A stretch of 11,426 nt of DNA from Gammaproteobacteria bacterium (GTDB lineage Bacteria; Pseudomonadota; Gammaproteobacteria; DSM-19610), in contig DRQL01000267.1 of assembly GCA_011371465.1 (NCBI GenBank), forward strand, positions 1-11,426. Reading direction: 5' to 3'. The position numbers were made by a program, and so were the translations under genes. Every line of letters starts with the position of its first letter. The first letter of the stretch is position 1. Under the pieces are notes generated by a model. The model was given only the letters and a program-made list of their open reading frames with translations, ran no database searches and was not told where the DNA came from. Positions 1-7,818 of this stretch are shown here, in pieces.

Positions 1-790
1 GGAAACCGCGCAGCACCTGACCGAAGCCAGTACCCACCAGGCGGATGAAATCGCTTCCGCGACCACCTCGATCAACGAGATGGCGGTGTCGATCGACGAG
101 GTGTCGAAGAACTCGGAAGAAACCAGTGACATGGCACGCAAGTCGGTTGAATACGCCAAGAAAGGTGGTGAAACGGTGCGTCGTAATATCGAAGGCATGG
201 ACCGTATTCGCGAAACCATCCAGGAGACTTCGAAGCGTATCAAGCGTCTCGGTGAAAGCTCCCAGGAGATCGGTGATATCGTTGAGCTGATCAATGACAT
301 CGCCGAGCAGACCAACATCCTGGCGCTGAATGCAGCCATCCAGGCGGCCATGGCCGGTGAGGCGGGCCGTGGTTTCGCGGTGGTTGCCGACGAAGTCCAG
401 CGACTCGCTGAACGCTCCAGTAATGCGACCAAGCAGATCGAGGCGCTGGTGAAAACGATCCAGACCGATACCAACGAGGCGGTAATCTCCATGGAACAGA
501 GTACTGCCGGTGTGGTCAACGGCGCGCGCCTGGCAGAGGAATCCGGGGAAGCGCTGGACCAGATCCAGAAGGTATCGGACGATCTCGCCAGCCTGATCGA
601 GAATATCTCCGCATCAGCCCGCCAGCAGTCCAGGGCCGCCGGTAATATTTCCGAGACCATGCATGTTATCCAGGAGATCACGACGCAGACATCTGCGGGT
701 ACCAACGAAACCTCTGCTTCCATCGGTAACCTGGCAGCGCTTGCGGATGAAATGGGCCGTTCGGTAGCCGGTTTCAAACTGCCGGAGTAG
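1..790 (+). CDS. pilJ: PilJ-type methyl-accepting chemotaxis protein, C-terminal part
   Basis: This is the cytoplasmic signalling domain of a methyl-accepting chemotaxis protein, open from base 2 to the stop at 788-790 (262 residues visible). The N-terminal part, expected to carry membrane segments and the sensing region, lies left of the window. The conserved hairpin tip is at about bases 305-418, with EQTNILALNAA followed by AGRGFAVVADEVQ and RLAERS, flanked by long helical coiled-coil arms. The variant 'QAAMAGEAGRG', where most receptors have 'EAARAGE', and the ending GFKLPE are as I remember PilJ of Pseudomonas. That, together with pilK and chpA following, supports PilJ rather than a flagellar chemoreceptor. 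PilJ should sit at the membrane and control ChpA kinase through a CheW-like coupler. No C-terminal CheR-docking pentapeptide (NWETF type) is present. The first ATG in frame visible at base 80 is internal, not the start. Confidence 0.93.
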   Translation, partial: ETAQHLTEASTHQADEIASATTSINEMAVSIDEVSKNSEETSDMARKSVEYAKKGGETVRRNIEGMDRIRETIQETSKRIKRLGESSQEIGDIVELINDIAEQTNILALNAAIQAAMAGEAGRGFAVVADEVQRLAERSSNATKQIEALVKTIQTDTNEAVISMEQSTAGVVNGARLAEESGEALDQIQKVSDDLASLIENISASARQQSRAAGNISETMHVIQEITTQTSAGTNETSASIGNLAALADEMGRSVAGFKLPE

Positions 791-797
791 GGAGAGG
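791..797 (+). promoter_or_regulatory. Ribosome binding site deciding the pilK GTG start
   Basis: GGAGAGG lies directly after the pilJ stop codon and 9 bases before the GTG at 807. The only nearby in-frame ATG, at 873, has no comparable purine-rich sequence ahead of it, so the GTG is preferred as start. Confidence 0.7.
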
Positions 798-806
798 CCC
801 GGACCC

Positions 807-1688
807 GTGGCTGACACGAGTGGACAGGCAGCAGCTTGCGCGGGAACCCGGCCACAGGCCGGGTATGCGGACATGGACGACCGGCAATTCGCCGACTGGA
901 CGCGCCTGCTGGAGCGTCATACGGGACTGTTTATTGCCCCCGAGCGCAGATCCTTCCTGGTGAGTGGCATACGCACCCGCATGCGGGAAGTCGGCTGCCG
1001 GAACTACCGCGAGTACTACCGGCAGCTGTCTGCCGGAAACACGCAGGTGCGGGAGTGGTCTTTGCTGGTGGACGAACTGACGGTTCACGAGACCTGCTTT
1101 TTCCGTCATGCGTCTTCGATGAAACTGGTCGAGGACGTCGTGGTTCCCAGTGTATTCGAACATCGCCAGAGCCTGAATGCATGGAGCGTGGGCTGTGCCA
1201 CCGGTGAGGAATCGTACAGCCTGGCCATGCTGCTGGATGACTTTTGCAAAAAACAGGAAGGGGAGCGGTATTTCGGGGTAACGGGTACCGATATCAGTCT
1301 GCCATCACTGCAGCATGCACGGGAAGGGCTGTACCTGAACCGGCGATTGCAGGGTGTGCGGCCACGGTTCCGGGAGAAGTACTGCCTGCCGGAGAACAGC
1401 CATCGTTTCCGGGTACACCCCGACCTGCGCAAGCGGGTGTGTTTTTCCCGGCTGAATCTTCGCGATGTCGACCAGGCGCCCTTTGCCAACCTGGACCTGG
1501 TGTTTTGCCAGAACCTGCTGATTTACTACGATCGTGAACGTCGGTTGCAGATCGTAAAACGTCTGGCGGAATGTCTCCGCCCTGCCGGTGTGCTGATACT
1601 GGGGCCGGGGGAATTGCTGGAGTGGCAGCATCCGAATATGGAGAGAGTGCGTTACCCGGATACGCTTGCGTACCGGCGCACAGACTAG
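807..1688 (+). CDS. pilK: CheR-family chemoreceptor glutamate methyltransferase PilK
   Basis: A CheR-type enzyme of 293 residues that should transfer methyl groups from S-adenosylmethionine to glutamates of PilJ, tuning its signalling. The N-terminal helical domain covers about residues 23-90. It is followed by LTVHETCFFRH (91-101), equivalent to the CheR 'LTTNLTAFFRE' segment. The AdoMet-binding motif VGCATGEESYSLAM is at 128-141, the acidic TDIS at 161-164, and FCQNLLIYYD at 233-242 replaces the usual FCRNVLIYFD. Family length is usually 270-290 residues, so it is complete. It starts with GTG, chosen for the ribosome binding site at 791-797. An ATG 22 codons downstream (873) would also give a full CheR domain, and the extra N-terminal residues look unstructured. 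It begins 16 bases after pilJ and ends 31 bases before chpA, consistent with one operon. There is no sign of degeneration. Confidence 0.93.
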   Translation: MADTSGQAAACAGTRPQAGYADMDDRQFADWTRLLERHTGLFIAPERRSFLVSGIRTRMREVGCRNYREYYRQLSAGNTQVREWSLLVDELTVHETCFFRHASSMKLVEDVVVPSVFEHRQSLNAWSVGCATGEESYSLAMLLDDFCKKQEGERYFGVTGTDISLPSLQHAREGLYLNRRLQGVRPRFREKYCLPENSHRFRVHPDLRKRVCFSRLNLRDVDQAPFANLDLVFCQNLLIYYDRERRLQIVKRLAECLRPAGVLILGPGELLEWQHPNMERVRYPDTLAYRRTD

Positions 1689-1707
1689 AAGCACATAGTG
1701 CGGGATG

Positions 1708-1713
1708 AAAGGA
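1708..1713 (+). promoter_or_regulatory. Ribosome binding site deciding the chpA start
   Basis: AAAGGA lies 6 bases before the ATG at 1720. The ATG five codons further upstream (1705) overlaps this site and has only a weak purine run before it, so the protein more likely begins MNQAIDF than MKGQTM. Confidence 0.65.
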
Positions 1714-1719
1714 CAAACA

Positions 1720-4700
1720 ATGAATCAGGCAATCGACTTCAGTACACTGACATGGGTCAAGAATGAGCTGGACGAAACGCTCAGGGAAGCACGCCAGTCT
1801 CTGGAAGCCCACGTAGAGAACCCGCAAGACGAAGCCCAGCTTGGATTCCTGGCAGCGCACCTGCACCAGGTGTACGGCACGCTGCACATGGTCGAATTAT
1901 ACGGCGCCTCGCTGCTGGCCGAGGAGATGGAGCAGGTCGCCAGGGCCATTGCCGACCAGACCGTGGCCCGGCACGATGAAGCCTGTGATGTGCTGATGAG
2001 GGCTATTCTCCAGTTGCCTGATTACCTGGAGCGCCTGATTTCCGGTTACCGTGATATTCCCCTCGTGCTCCTGCCGCTGTTAAACGACCTGCGAGCGGTG
2101 CGCGGCGAGAACCTGCTGTCCGAGAATTACATGTTCGCGCCGGACCTGGATGCCCCCTTGCCCGAGTCGGTGCTTACTGCCGGTAGTGACGCCGATATTC
2201 AGAAAGAAGCACAGGTATTGCGGCACCGTTTCCAGCTTGGATTGCTGGGATGGTTCCGCGGCAACGGCACGGATGACGCGCTGGCTACCATGGCCGAGGT
2301 GCTGGGCAGGCTGCAAAACCTGAGCAGCGATGCCCGGCTGGCCCGCCTGTGGTGGGTCGGGGCGGGTGTGATCGATGCGCTCAAGGCCGGGGCACTGGAC
2401 GGCAGCGTTGCAGTAAAGCGCCTGATAGGACAGCTCGATCGCCAGATCAAGTCAGTGCTGGACTCCGGTGAAGCCGACGTGGTCCGGGATATGCCACGTG
2501 AACTGTTCCAGAACCTGCTGTTTTATACCGGCCAGGCACATGGCGCCGGTCACCGGGTTGCCGAAATCCAGGCAACGTACAAGCTGCAGGACCTGCTGCC
2601 GGGGGAAGAGGAACTGGCCGCAGCCAGGGAGAGCCTGACCGGGCAGAATGCAGACCTGTTCTCGACCGTGGCGGTGGCCGTGAAGGAGGAACTGGGTCGT
2701 CTCAAGGATACCCTGGACATCGTACTGCGTAACGGTTGCCAGGAACTGGGCGAGTTGCAGCCGCTGGTTGATTCCCTGCGTTCTCTCGGCGACACCCTGG
2801 GTATGTTGAGCCTGGGCGCGGCCCGCGAGGCAATGATCGGCAAATCCGATGAACTGCAGGGCTGTATCGATGCGCAGGAAATACCGGCGGACACCCTGCT
2901 GATGGATGTGGCAAGCACGTTGTTGTTTGTCGAGTCCTCGGTGGACGGTATGGGTTCCGGTCGTGCCGTCGCGGATACCGAAAGCGAGGTGGAGGCGCAC
3001 CTGGCGCAGTCCGAGTACAACCAGGTGATGGACGTCGTGATCAAGGAGGCCATTACCGACCTGGTCAGGGCCAAGGAAGCCATTATCGCCTATATCGATT
3101 CGGACCACGATCGCAGTGCGCTGGAAGAGGTCCCGCAATGGTTTAACCAGGTCAAGGGCGGCTTGTCGCTGCTGGGTGAATCAAGACCCGCCGCGCTGGT
3201 GGGCGCCATCAACCGGTATATCGAAAAAGAACTGATTGAACAGGGCAAGCAGGCGCCGCAACAGGAACTCGATTCACTGGCGGACGCCGTTTGCGGGCTG
3301 GAATATTACCTGGAAAGTCGCAAGGAACATCGCATGTATGGCAGTTCCGCGATGTCGGTGGCTGAACAAAGCATCGATAACCTCGGTTACCCGGCACAGG
3401 AAACAGAGGTCATGTCCGCGGATGAACCGGCGGCGGAAGACGCCGATGCCACTGCAGCTGCAGTTGAGGAAGCGGTGGATGAGTTCGGGCTGGATTCCTT
3501 GCTGGACGACGTCAGTGATGGTGGCAACCAGGAAGCCGCAGAGACACTGGATGCGGTCGCCCCGGAAGCGGCCGGCGATGAAGCGCCTGCCGAAGAAGTG
3601 GTAGAGGAAGCCGCGGTGGAAACCGCAGAGGGCATCGACTGGCCTGAAGAACCGGTGGAGGCCTTATCGCCCGAAACCGGTGAAGTCAGTGATAGCTGTG
3701 ATCACGAAGTTATGGAGACACCCGATCCGGTTGCCGCGGAAGCTGCTGGCAGTGACGCGCCTGCCGACCAACCGGCAGGAGAAACCGCGGAAGACACTGC
3801 GGAAGACACGCTCCAGCCTGAAGAACCGGTGGAAGCATTATCGGCCGGGGTCGAAGATGAGGATGACGGGCTTGCGGTAATCGGTGAGGAAGTCGACGAA
3901 GAGATCCTGGAGATCTTCATCGAGGAAGCGGAAGAAGAACTTGCCAGCATAAAGGAACTGCTTCCGGCCTGGATCAACAATAGTGAAGACAGCGAAGCGC
4001 TGGGCAGCATGCGACGGTCCTGGCACACCCTGAAAGGCAGTGGCCGGTTGGTAGGAGCAATGCGTATTGGTGAATTCGCCTGGGCATTCGAGAACCTGCT
4101 CAATCGCGTGATCGACGGCACCGTACAGGTAACCCCGGAAATGACCACGTTGCTTCAGTCTGCATCGGACAAACTGACGGAACTGGTTCAGCAGGTCAAG
4201 GATGGCGCCCCCGTGCAGGGATCCGTTGTCCACCTGATGCACTGCGCAGACGCGCTGAGTAGCGGTGAATCCATGCCGGAGAGCCCCGGCGCCGGATCAC
4301 AGCCGGACCCGACGGTTGAACAGGCACCTGAAGTTCCCCCGGAGCCGGCGTGCGAAGAAGACGGGATACTGGAACCGGAGCTTGCACTCGACGACACCAC
4401 ATTGCCTATCGAAGAACAGGCCGGTGAGGATACAGTCGCTTCCGGGGACACGGAACCGACGGATGCCGGGGTCGAAGAAGTGGTCTGTAACGGTGTGATG
4501 GACCCGGTATTGCACGAGATCTTCAATACCGAAACACGCGGTCACCTGGAGGATATCCGCAGTTTTCTCGCCCGTGCCGCCAATGGCGACTCCATGGCGG
4601 ATGAGTCCCTGGCGCGTGCCCTGCATACCCTGCACGGCAGCGCGCACATGGCGGAGGCGGAAGCCATTGCGGATCTGGCGGGTGCACTGGAACGCTGGGT

Positions 4701-7700
4701 CAAGGCACTGATGGGCGCGGGCCGGGCGTTATCGGAAGAAGATTGCGGGGTGCTGACGGAAAGCGCTGATATCGTCGACCGGATGCTGTCCGGTCTGCCC
4801 GCCGGTATTGCCGAGCCGGAGCGTTTTACGGCGTTGCTGGAACACGTCAGGTCGCTGTACGAGTCCGTGCCGGTTCCCGGTCCGGGAGCGGAGGCCGTTG
4901 AGGCGTCCGTGCCGGGCGCCACGGAGGATGCTGACGAAAGCGCATCTTTGCCGGAGCCAGGCGTTGAGCAGGCCGGGGAAGCAAGCGAAGATCCCTATGC
5001 CGGTTGCGACCAGGAATTACTGGAAGTATTCATCGAGGAATGCAGCGACAATCTCGAGACCAGCGATGCGGCGCTGTCGGGCTGGCGGGCGTCCGGGCAG
5101 CAGGATGACGCGGCGCTGGCCGAATTGCAGCGTGCGTTGCATACCATCAAGGGCGGCGCGCGCATGGCGGACATTACGTCCATCGGTGATGTCGCCCATG
5201 CCGTGGAGTCGCTGATTACGGCCGTTGTCGATGGCCTGACCACGGCGGATGAAGACGTGCTGGACGGGATCCAGCACGCCCAGGACCGCCTGGTTGTCAT
5301 GCTGGAACAGGTGCGGAAACGCGAACCTGCAGATTCTGCGGAAGCGTTGATTGCGCGCCTGCAGGAACTGGGCGAACGGCGCCCTGCCGAAGGCGAGACA
5401 GGGAAAAGCGGGGATGTGGAGGCACATGAAGCAGGTGCCGCCCTGGAAGACCAGCCGGAACCGGCTGCCGTCGACATGCCCGGTACAGCGGACCCGTACG
5501 CCGGGATCGACCAGGAGTTACTGGAGGTGTTCCTCGAGGAGGCCGGCGATATCCTGGAAAACAGCGAACAGACCCTGCAGGACTGGAAGCAGACACCGGA
5601 TGACGCTGCCTGCATGACGGCCCTGCAGCGTGAATTACACACCCTGAAGGGCGGCGCGCGCATGGCGGACATCACCGAGATAGGTGATCTTGCGCACGCC
5701 GTCGAATCCCTGATGGTCCGTGCCGCGGACGGTGCGATCACGGTCAGCGAGTCCATGTTCTCGGTCCTGGGCCGGGCCCATGACAGCCTGTCGGGCATGG
5801 TCGACCAGGTACGTAACCGCCAGCCTCTGCAGCCTGCCGAGGCGGTGCTGAGAGACCTCGAACGGCTGGTCGACGGCAAGGAGGTCGAGGCGCCGGCGGA
5901 GCCGGCACGTGATGCTGCAGCCGTGCCCGTTGCCGTGCAGAAGGACAGGGAACAGAAAGAGCGCCGTGCTCAGGCCCGTACCGGTCACGAACTGGTGCGC
6001 GTTAAAGCGACCCTGCTCGACAATATGGTCAACTATGCAGGCGAAGTCAGTATTTACCGTTCACGCCTGGAGCAGCAGATCGGTGCCTATCGTTTCAACC
6101 TGTCGGAACTGGACCAGACCGTCGCGCGCGTACGTGAGCAGTTGCGCAAACTCGAAATCGAGACCGAGGCCCAGGTGCTGTTTCGTTATGAAACCGAAGT
6201 GGAGGAAGTCAGCGGAGAGGACGAGTTCGACCCGCTGGAAATGGACCGCTATTCCCACATGCAGCAGCTGTCGCGCTCCCTGTCGGAGAGTGTCGGCGAC
6301 CTGAGCAGCCTGCAGAACATGCTGGAGAACATCACGCGCGAGTCAGAGACCCTGCTATTGCAGCAGTCGCGCGTCAATACCGAACTGCAGGAAGGTCTGA
6401 TGCGTACACGCATGGTGCCGTTCCTCAGCCTGGCCGCACGTATGCGGCGCATCGTTCGCCAGACCGCGCAGGAACTCGGCAAGAAAGCCGAGCTGGAACT
6501 GTCCGGCGCGGAAGGCGAAATGGACCGCACCGTTGTGGATCGCATCGTTGCGCCGCTGGAACACATGCTGCGCAATGCCATATCCCACGGCATAGAAACA
6601 CCGGAGCAGCGCAGGCAGGCTGGTAAACCGGAATGCGGCACCATAAAAATCACCCTGGAGAGGGAATCTTCGGACGTGGTGCTGCGCATTGCGGATGACG
6701 GGGCCGGCATCAGCCTGGATGCCATTCGCCGCAAGGCCATCGAGCGTGGTTTGATGAAGGCGGATTCCGATCTCAGTGATAACGACGTGCTCCAGTTCAT
6801 CCTCGAGACCGGCTTCAGTACCGCGGAGAAAGTAACGCAGGTTGCCGGGCGTGGTGTCGGCATGGACGTGGTCAACAGCGAGGTCAAGCAACTCGGCGGC
6901 TCCCTGCATATCGATTCGGAACCCCTGAAAGGTACGACCTTCACCATCCGGCTTCCCTTTACGCTGGCGTTGAACCAGGCGCTGCTGATCGAGGTCGGCG
7001 AGGATCCGTACGCGATCCCCCTGTCCAGCATTGAAGGCATCGTGCGTATGCGGCGGGAGGACCTGAAATCCTATTACGACAATCCCGAGGCCCGCTTCAC
7101 CTATGGCGGTTTCGAGTACGAGGTCAGTCACCTGGGCAGCGTGCTGGGCACCGGGACACCGCATCTCGACAGTGGACCTGCCCGCGTGCCGGTACTGCTG
7201 TCGCGCGTGGGCGATCACGGCGTGGCGTTCCAGGTCGAGAACCTGATGGGCAGTCGTGAAATCGTGGTCAAATCCGTGGGTCCGCAGATCAGTACGGTGC
7301 GCGGTGTTTCGGGAGCCACCATCCTGGGCGATGGCCGTGTGGTCATGATCCTGGACATCGCAGCCATGCTGCGCGGTGGCGTGAGTGAGGCCCTGGCGCA
7401 GGTTGAAAACGTCGTCCAGCAGAAGACCGCGTCCGATGGCATAACGGTGATGGTGGTGGACGATTCGATTACCGTGCGCAAGGTGACCACGCGACTGCTG
7501 GAGCGCAATGACATGCACGTGATTGCAGCCAAGGACGGTGTTGACGCGGTTGCCAAACTACAGGAACATGTACCGGACATCATGTTGCTTGATATCGAGA
7601 TGCCGCGCATGGACGGTTTCGAACTGGCGACCCACGTGCGCAACGAAGCCCGTCTGCGCGATATTCCGATCATTATGATCACGTCACGGACAGGCGATAA

Positions 7701-7818
7701 ACACCGGCAGCGTGCCATGCAGATCGGGGTGAACCGGTACCTGGGCAAACCCTTCCAGGAATCCGACCTGCTGGAAAACATCAATGGACTACTTGAGGAA
7801 CTTCGCATAGATGGCTGA
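1720..7818 (+). CDS. chpA: ChpA/PilL giant hybrid CheA-type histidine kinase with multiple Hpt domains
   Basis: Core kinase of the Pil-Chp pathway, 2032 residues. Residue numbers count from the ATG at 1720. The N-terminal 560 residues are helical, Hpt-like and degenerate: H49 in HQVYGTLHM, a WWVGAG segment near 211, R354 in RSLGDTLGM and F475 in FNQVKGGLS at the phosphosite position. An acidic Ala/Glu/Pro linker follows (about 560-725). Four better Hpt domains come next: H769 (HTLKGSGR), H969 (HTLHGSAH), H1141 (HTIKGGAR) and H1307 (HTLKGGAR). The dimerisation region starts near 1424. The ATPase has N1619 and H1623 (N box), D1659/D1660 with GAG (G1) and GRGVGM at 1710-1715 (G2). A CheW-like domain spans about 1748-1887. 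The receiver spans about 1908-2025, with D1914/D1915, phosphoacceptor D1958, T1988 and K2010. The kinase and receiver therefore look active. Pseudomonas ChpA is described with six Hpt plus Ser- and Thr-type sites (2472 residues). This version is shorter and has fewer plausible His sites. It should be cytoplasmic, as no membrane segment is seen. Its last 8 bases overlap chpB. Confidence 0.96.
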   Translation: MNQAIDFSTLTWVKNELDETLREARQSLEAHVENPQDEAQLGFLAAHLHQVYGTLHMVELYGASLLAEEMEQVARAIADQTVARHDEACDVLMRAILQLPDYLERLISGYRDIPLVLLPLLNDLRAVRGENLLSENYMFAPDLDAPLPESVLTAGSDADIQKEAQVLRHRFQLGLLGWFRGNGTDDALATMAEVLGRLQNLSSDARLARLWWVGAGVIDALKAGALDGSVAVKRLIGQLDRQIKSVLDSGEADVVRDMPRELFQNLLFYTGQAHGAGHRVAEIQATYKLQDLLPGEEELAAARESLTGQNADLFSTVAVAVKEELGRLKDTLDIVLRNGCQELGELQPLVDSLRSLGDTLGMLSLGAAREAMIGKSDELQGCIDAQEIPADTLLMDVASTLLFVESSVDGMGSGRAVADTESEVEAHLAQSEYNQVMDVVIKEAITDLVRAKEAIIAYIDSDHDRSALEEVPQWFNQVKGGLSLLGESRPAALVGAINRYIEKELIEQGKQAPQQELDSLADAVCGLEYYLESRKEHRMYGSSAMSVAEQSIDNLGYPAQETEVMSADEPAAEDADATAAAVEEAVDEFGLDSLLDDVSDGGNQEAAETLDAVAPEAAGDEAPAEEVVEEAAVETAEGIDWPEEPVEALSPETGEVSDSCDHEVMETPDPVAAEAAGSDAPADQPAGETAEDTAEDTLQPEEPVEALSAGVEDEDDGLAVIGEEVDEEILEIFIEEAEEELASIKELLPAWINNSEDSEALGSMRRSWHTLKGSGRLVGAMRIGEFAWAFENLLNRVIDGTVQVTPEMTTLLQSASDKLTELVQQVKDGAPVQGSVVHLMHCADALSSGESMPESPGAGSQPDPTVEQAPEVPPEPACEEDGILEPELALDDTTLPIEEQAGEDTVASGDTEPTDAGVEEVVCNGVMDPVLHEIFNTETRGHLEDIRSFLARAANGDSMADESLARALHTLHGSAHMAEAEAIADLAGALERWVKALMGAGRALSEEDCGVLTESADIVDRMLSGLPAGIAEPERFTALLEHVRSLYESVPVPGPGAEAVEASVPGATEDADESASLPEPGVEQAGEASEDPYAGCDQELLEVFIEECSDNLETSDAALSGWRASGQQDDAALAELQRALHTIKGGARMADITSIGDVAHAVESLITAVVDGLTTADEDVLDGIQHAQDRLVVMLEQVRKREPADSAEALIARLQELGERRPAEGETGKSGDVEAHEAGAALEDQPEPAAVDMPGTADPYAGIDQELLEVFLEEAGDILENSEQTLQDWKQTPDDAACMTALQRELHTLKGGARMADITEIGDLAHAVESLMVRAADGAITVSESMFSVLGRAHDSLSGMVDQVRNRQPLQPAEAVLRDLERLVDGKEVEAPAEPARDAAAVPVAVQKDREQKERRAQARTGHELVRVKATLLDNMVNYAGEVSIYRSRLEQQIGAYRFNLSELDQTVARVREQLRKLEIETEAQVLFRYETEVEEVSGEDEFDPLEMDRYSHMQQLSRSLSESVGDLSSLQNMLENITRESETLLLQQSRVNTELQEGLMRTRMVPFLSLAARMRRIVRQTAQELGKKAELELSGAEGEMDRTVVDRIVAPLEHMLRNAISHGIETPEQRRQAGKPECGTIKITLERESSDVVLRIADDGAGISLDAIRRKAIERGLMKADSDLSDNDVLQFILETGFSTAEKVTQVAGRGVGMDVVNSEVKQLGGSLHIDSEPLKGTTFTIRLPFTLALNQALLIEVGEDPYAIPLSSIEGIVRMRREDLKSYYDNPEARFTYGGFEYEVSHLGSVLGTGTPHLDSGPARVPVLLSRVGDHGVAFQVENLMGSREIVVKSVGPQISTVRGVSGATILGDGRVVMILDIAAMLRGGVSEALAQVENVVQQKTASDGITVMVVDDSITVRKVTTRLLERNDMHVIAAKDGVDAVAKLQEHVPDIMLLDIEMPRMDGFELATHVRNEARLRDIPIIMITSRTGDKHRQRAMQIGVNRYLGKPFQESDLLENINGLLEELRIDG
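3508..3855 (+). repeat. Two tandem 174-base units inside chpA (acidic linker duplication)
   Basis: Unit 1 is about 3508-3681 and unit 2 about 3682-3855, so the period is 58 codons. Matching landmarks keep an exact 174-base offset: GTCAGTGAT at 3511 and 3685, GAGACA at 3541 and 3715, and CCTGAAGAACCGGTGGA at 3643 and 3817. The encoded units share ET.D.VA.EAAG..APA and PEEPVEALS. Both are rich in Ala, Glu, Asp and Pro and form part of the flexible linker before the first canonical Hpt domain. Unit edges are approximate because similarity fades. Confidence 0.8.
4990..5868 (+). repeat. Duplicated Hpt domain pair inside chpA (H1141 and H1307 copies)
   Basis: Copy 1 is about 4990-5370 and copy 2 about 5491-5868, joined by a linker. 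Both start DPYAG.DQELLEVF and share GGARMADIT, IGD.AHAVESL and similar C-terminal helices. The offset is 501 bases at the start and 498 at the active histidine, meaning one codon of insertion or deletion. A 26-base stretch over the active-site loop is identical (5149-5174 and 5647-5672). The two copies resemble each other far more than they resemble the H769 or H969 domains, which points to an internal duplication. Confidence 0.8.

Noticed and set aside
45..290. Arginine-rich 81-codon open frame on the + strand inside pilJ
   Set aside because: It is an out-of-frame shadow of the conserved receptor signalling domain and has no recognisable features.
1705..1719. ATG at 1705 as the chpA start
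   Set aside because: It overlaps the good ribosome binding site AAAGGA that serves the ATG at 1720, and has only a weak one of its own.
4995..5879. Open frame of 294 codons on the - strand opposite the duplicated Hpt domains
   Set aside because: Its Ser/Arg-rich composition is typical of antisense translation of GC-rich coding DNA. The + strand encodes clear Hpt domains.
6355..7518. Long open frame of 387 codons on the - strand inside chpA
   Set aside because: It lies opposite the kinase, CheW and receiver domains, whose motifs are unmistakable on the + strand. Its translation shows no recognisable domain, and long antisense frames are expected at this GC content.
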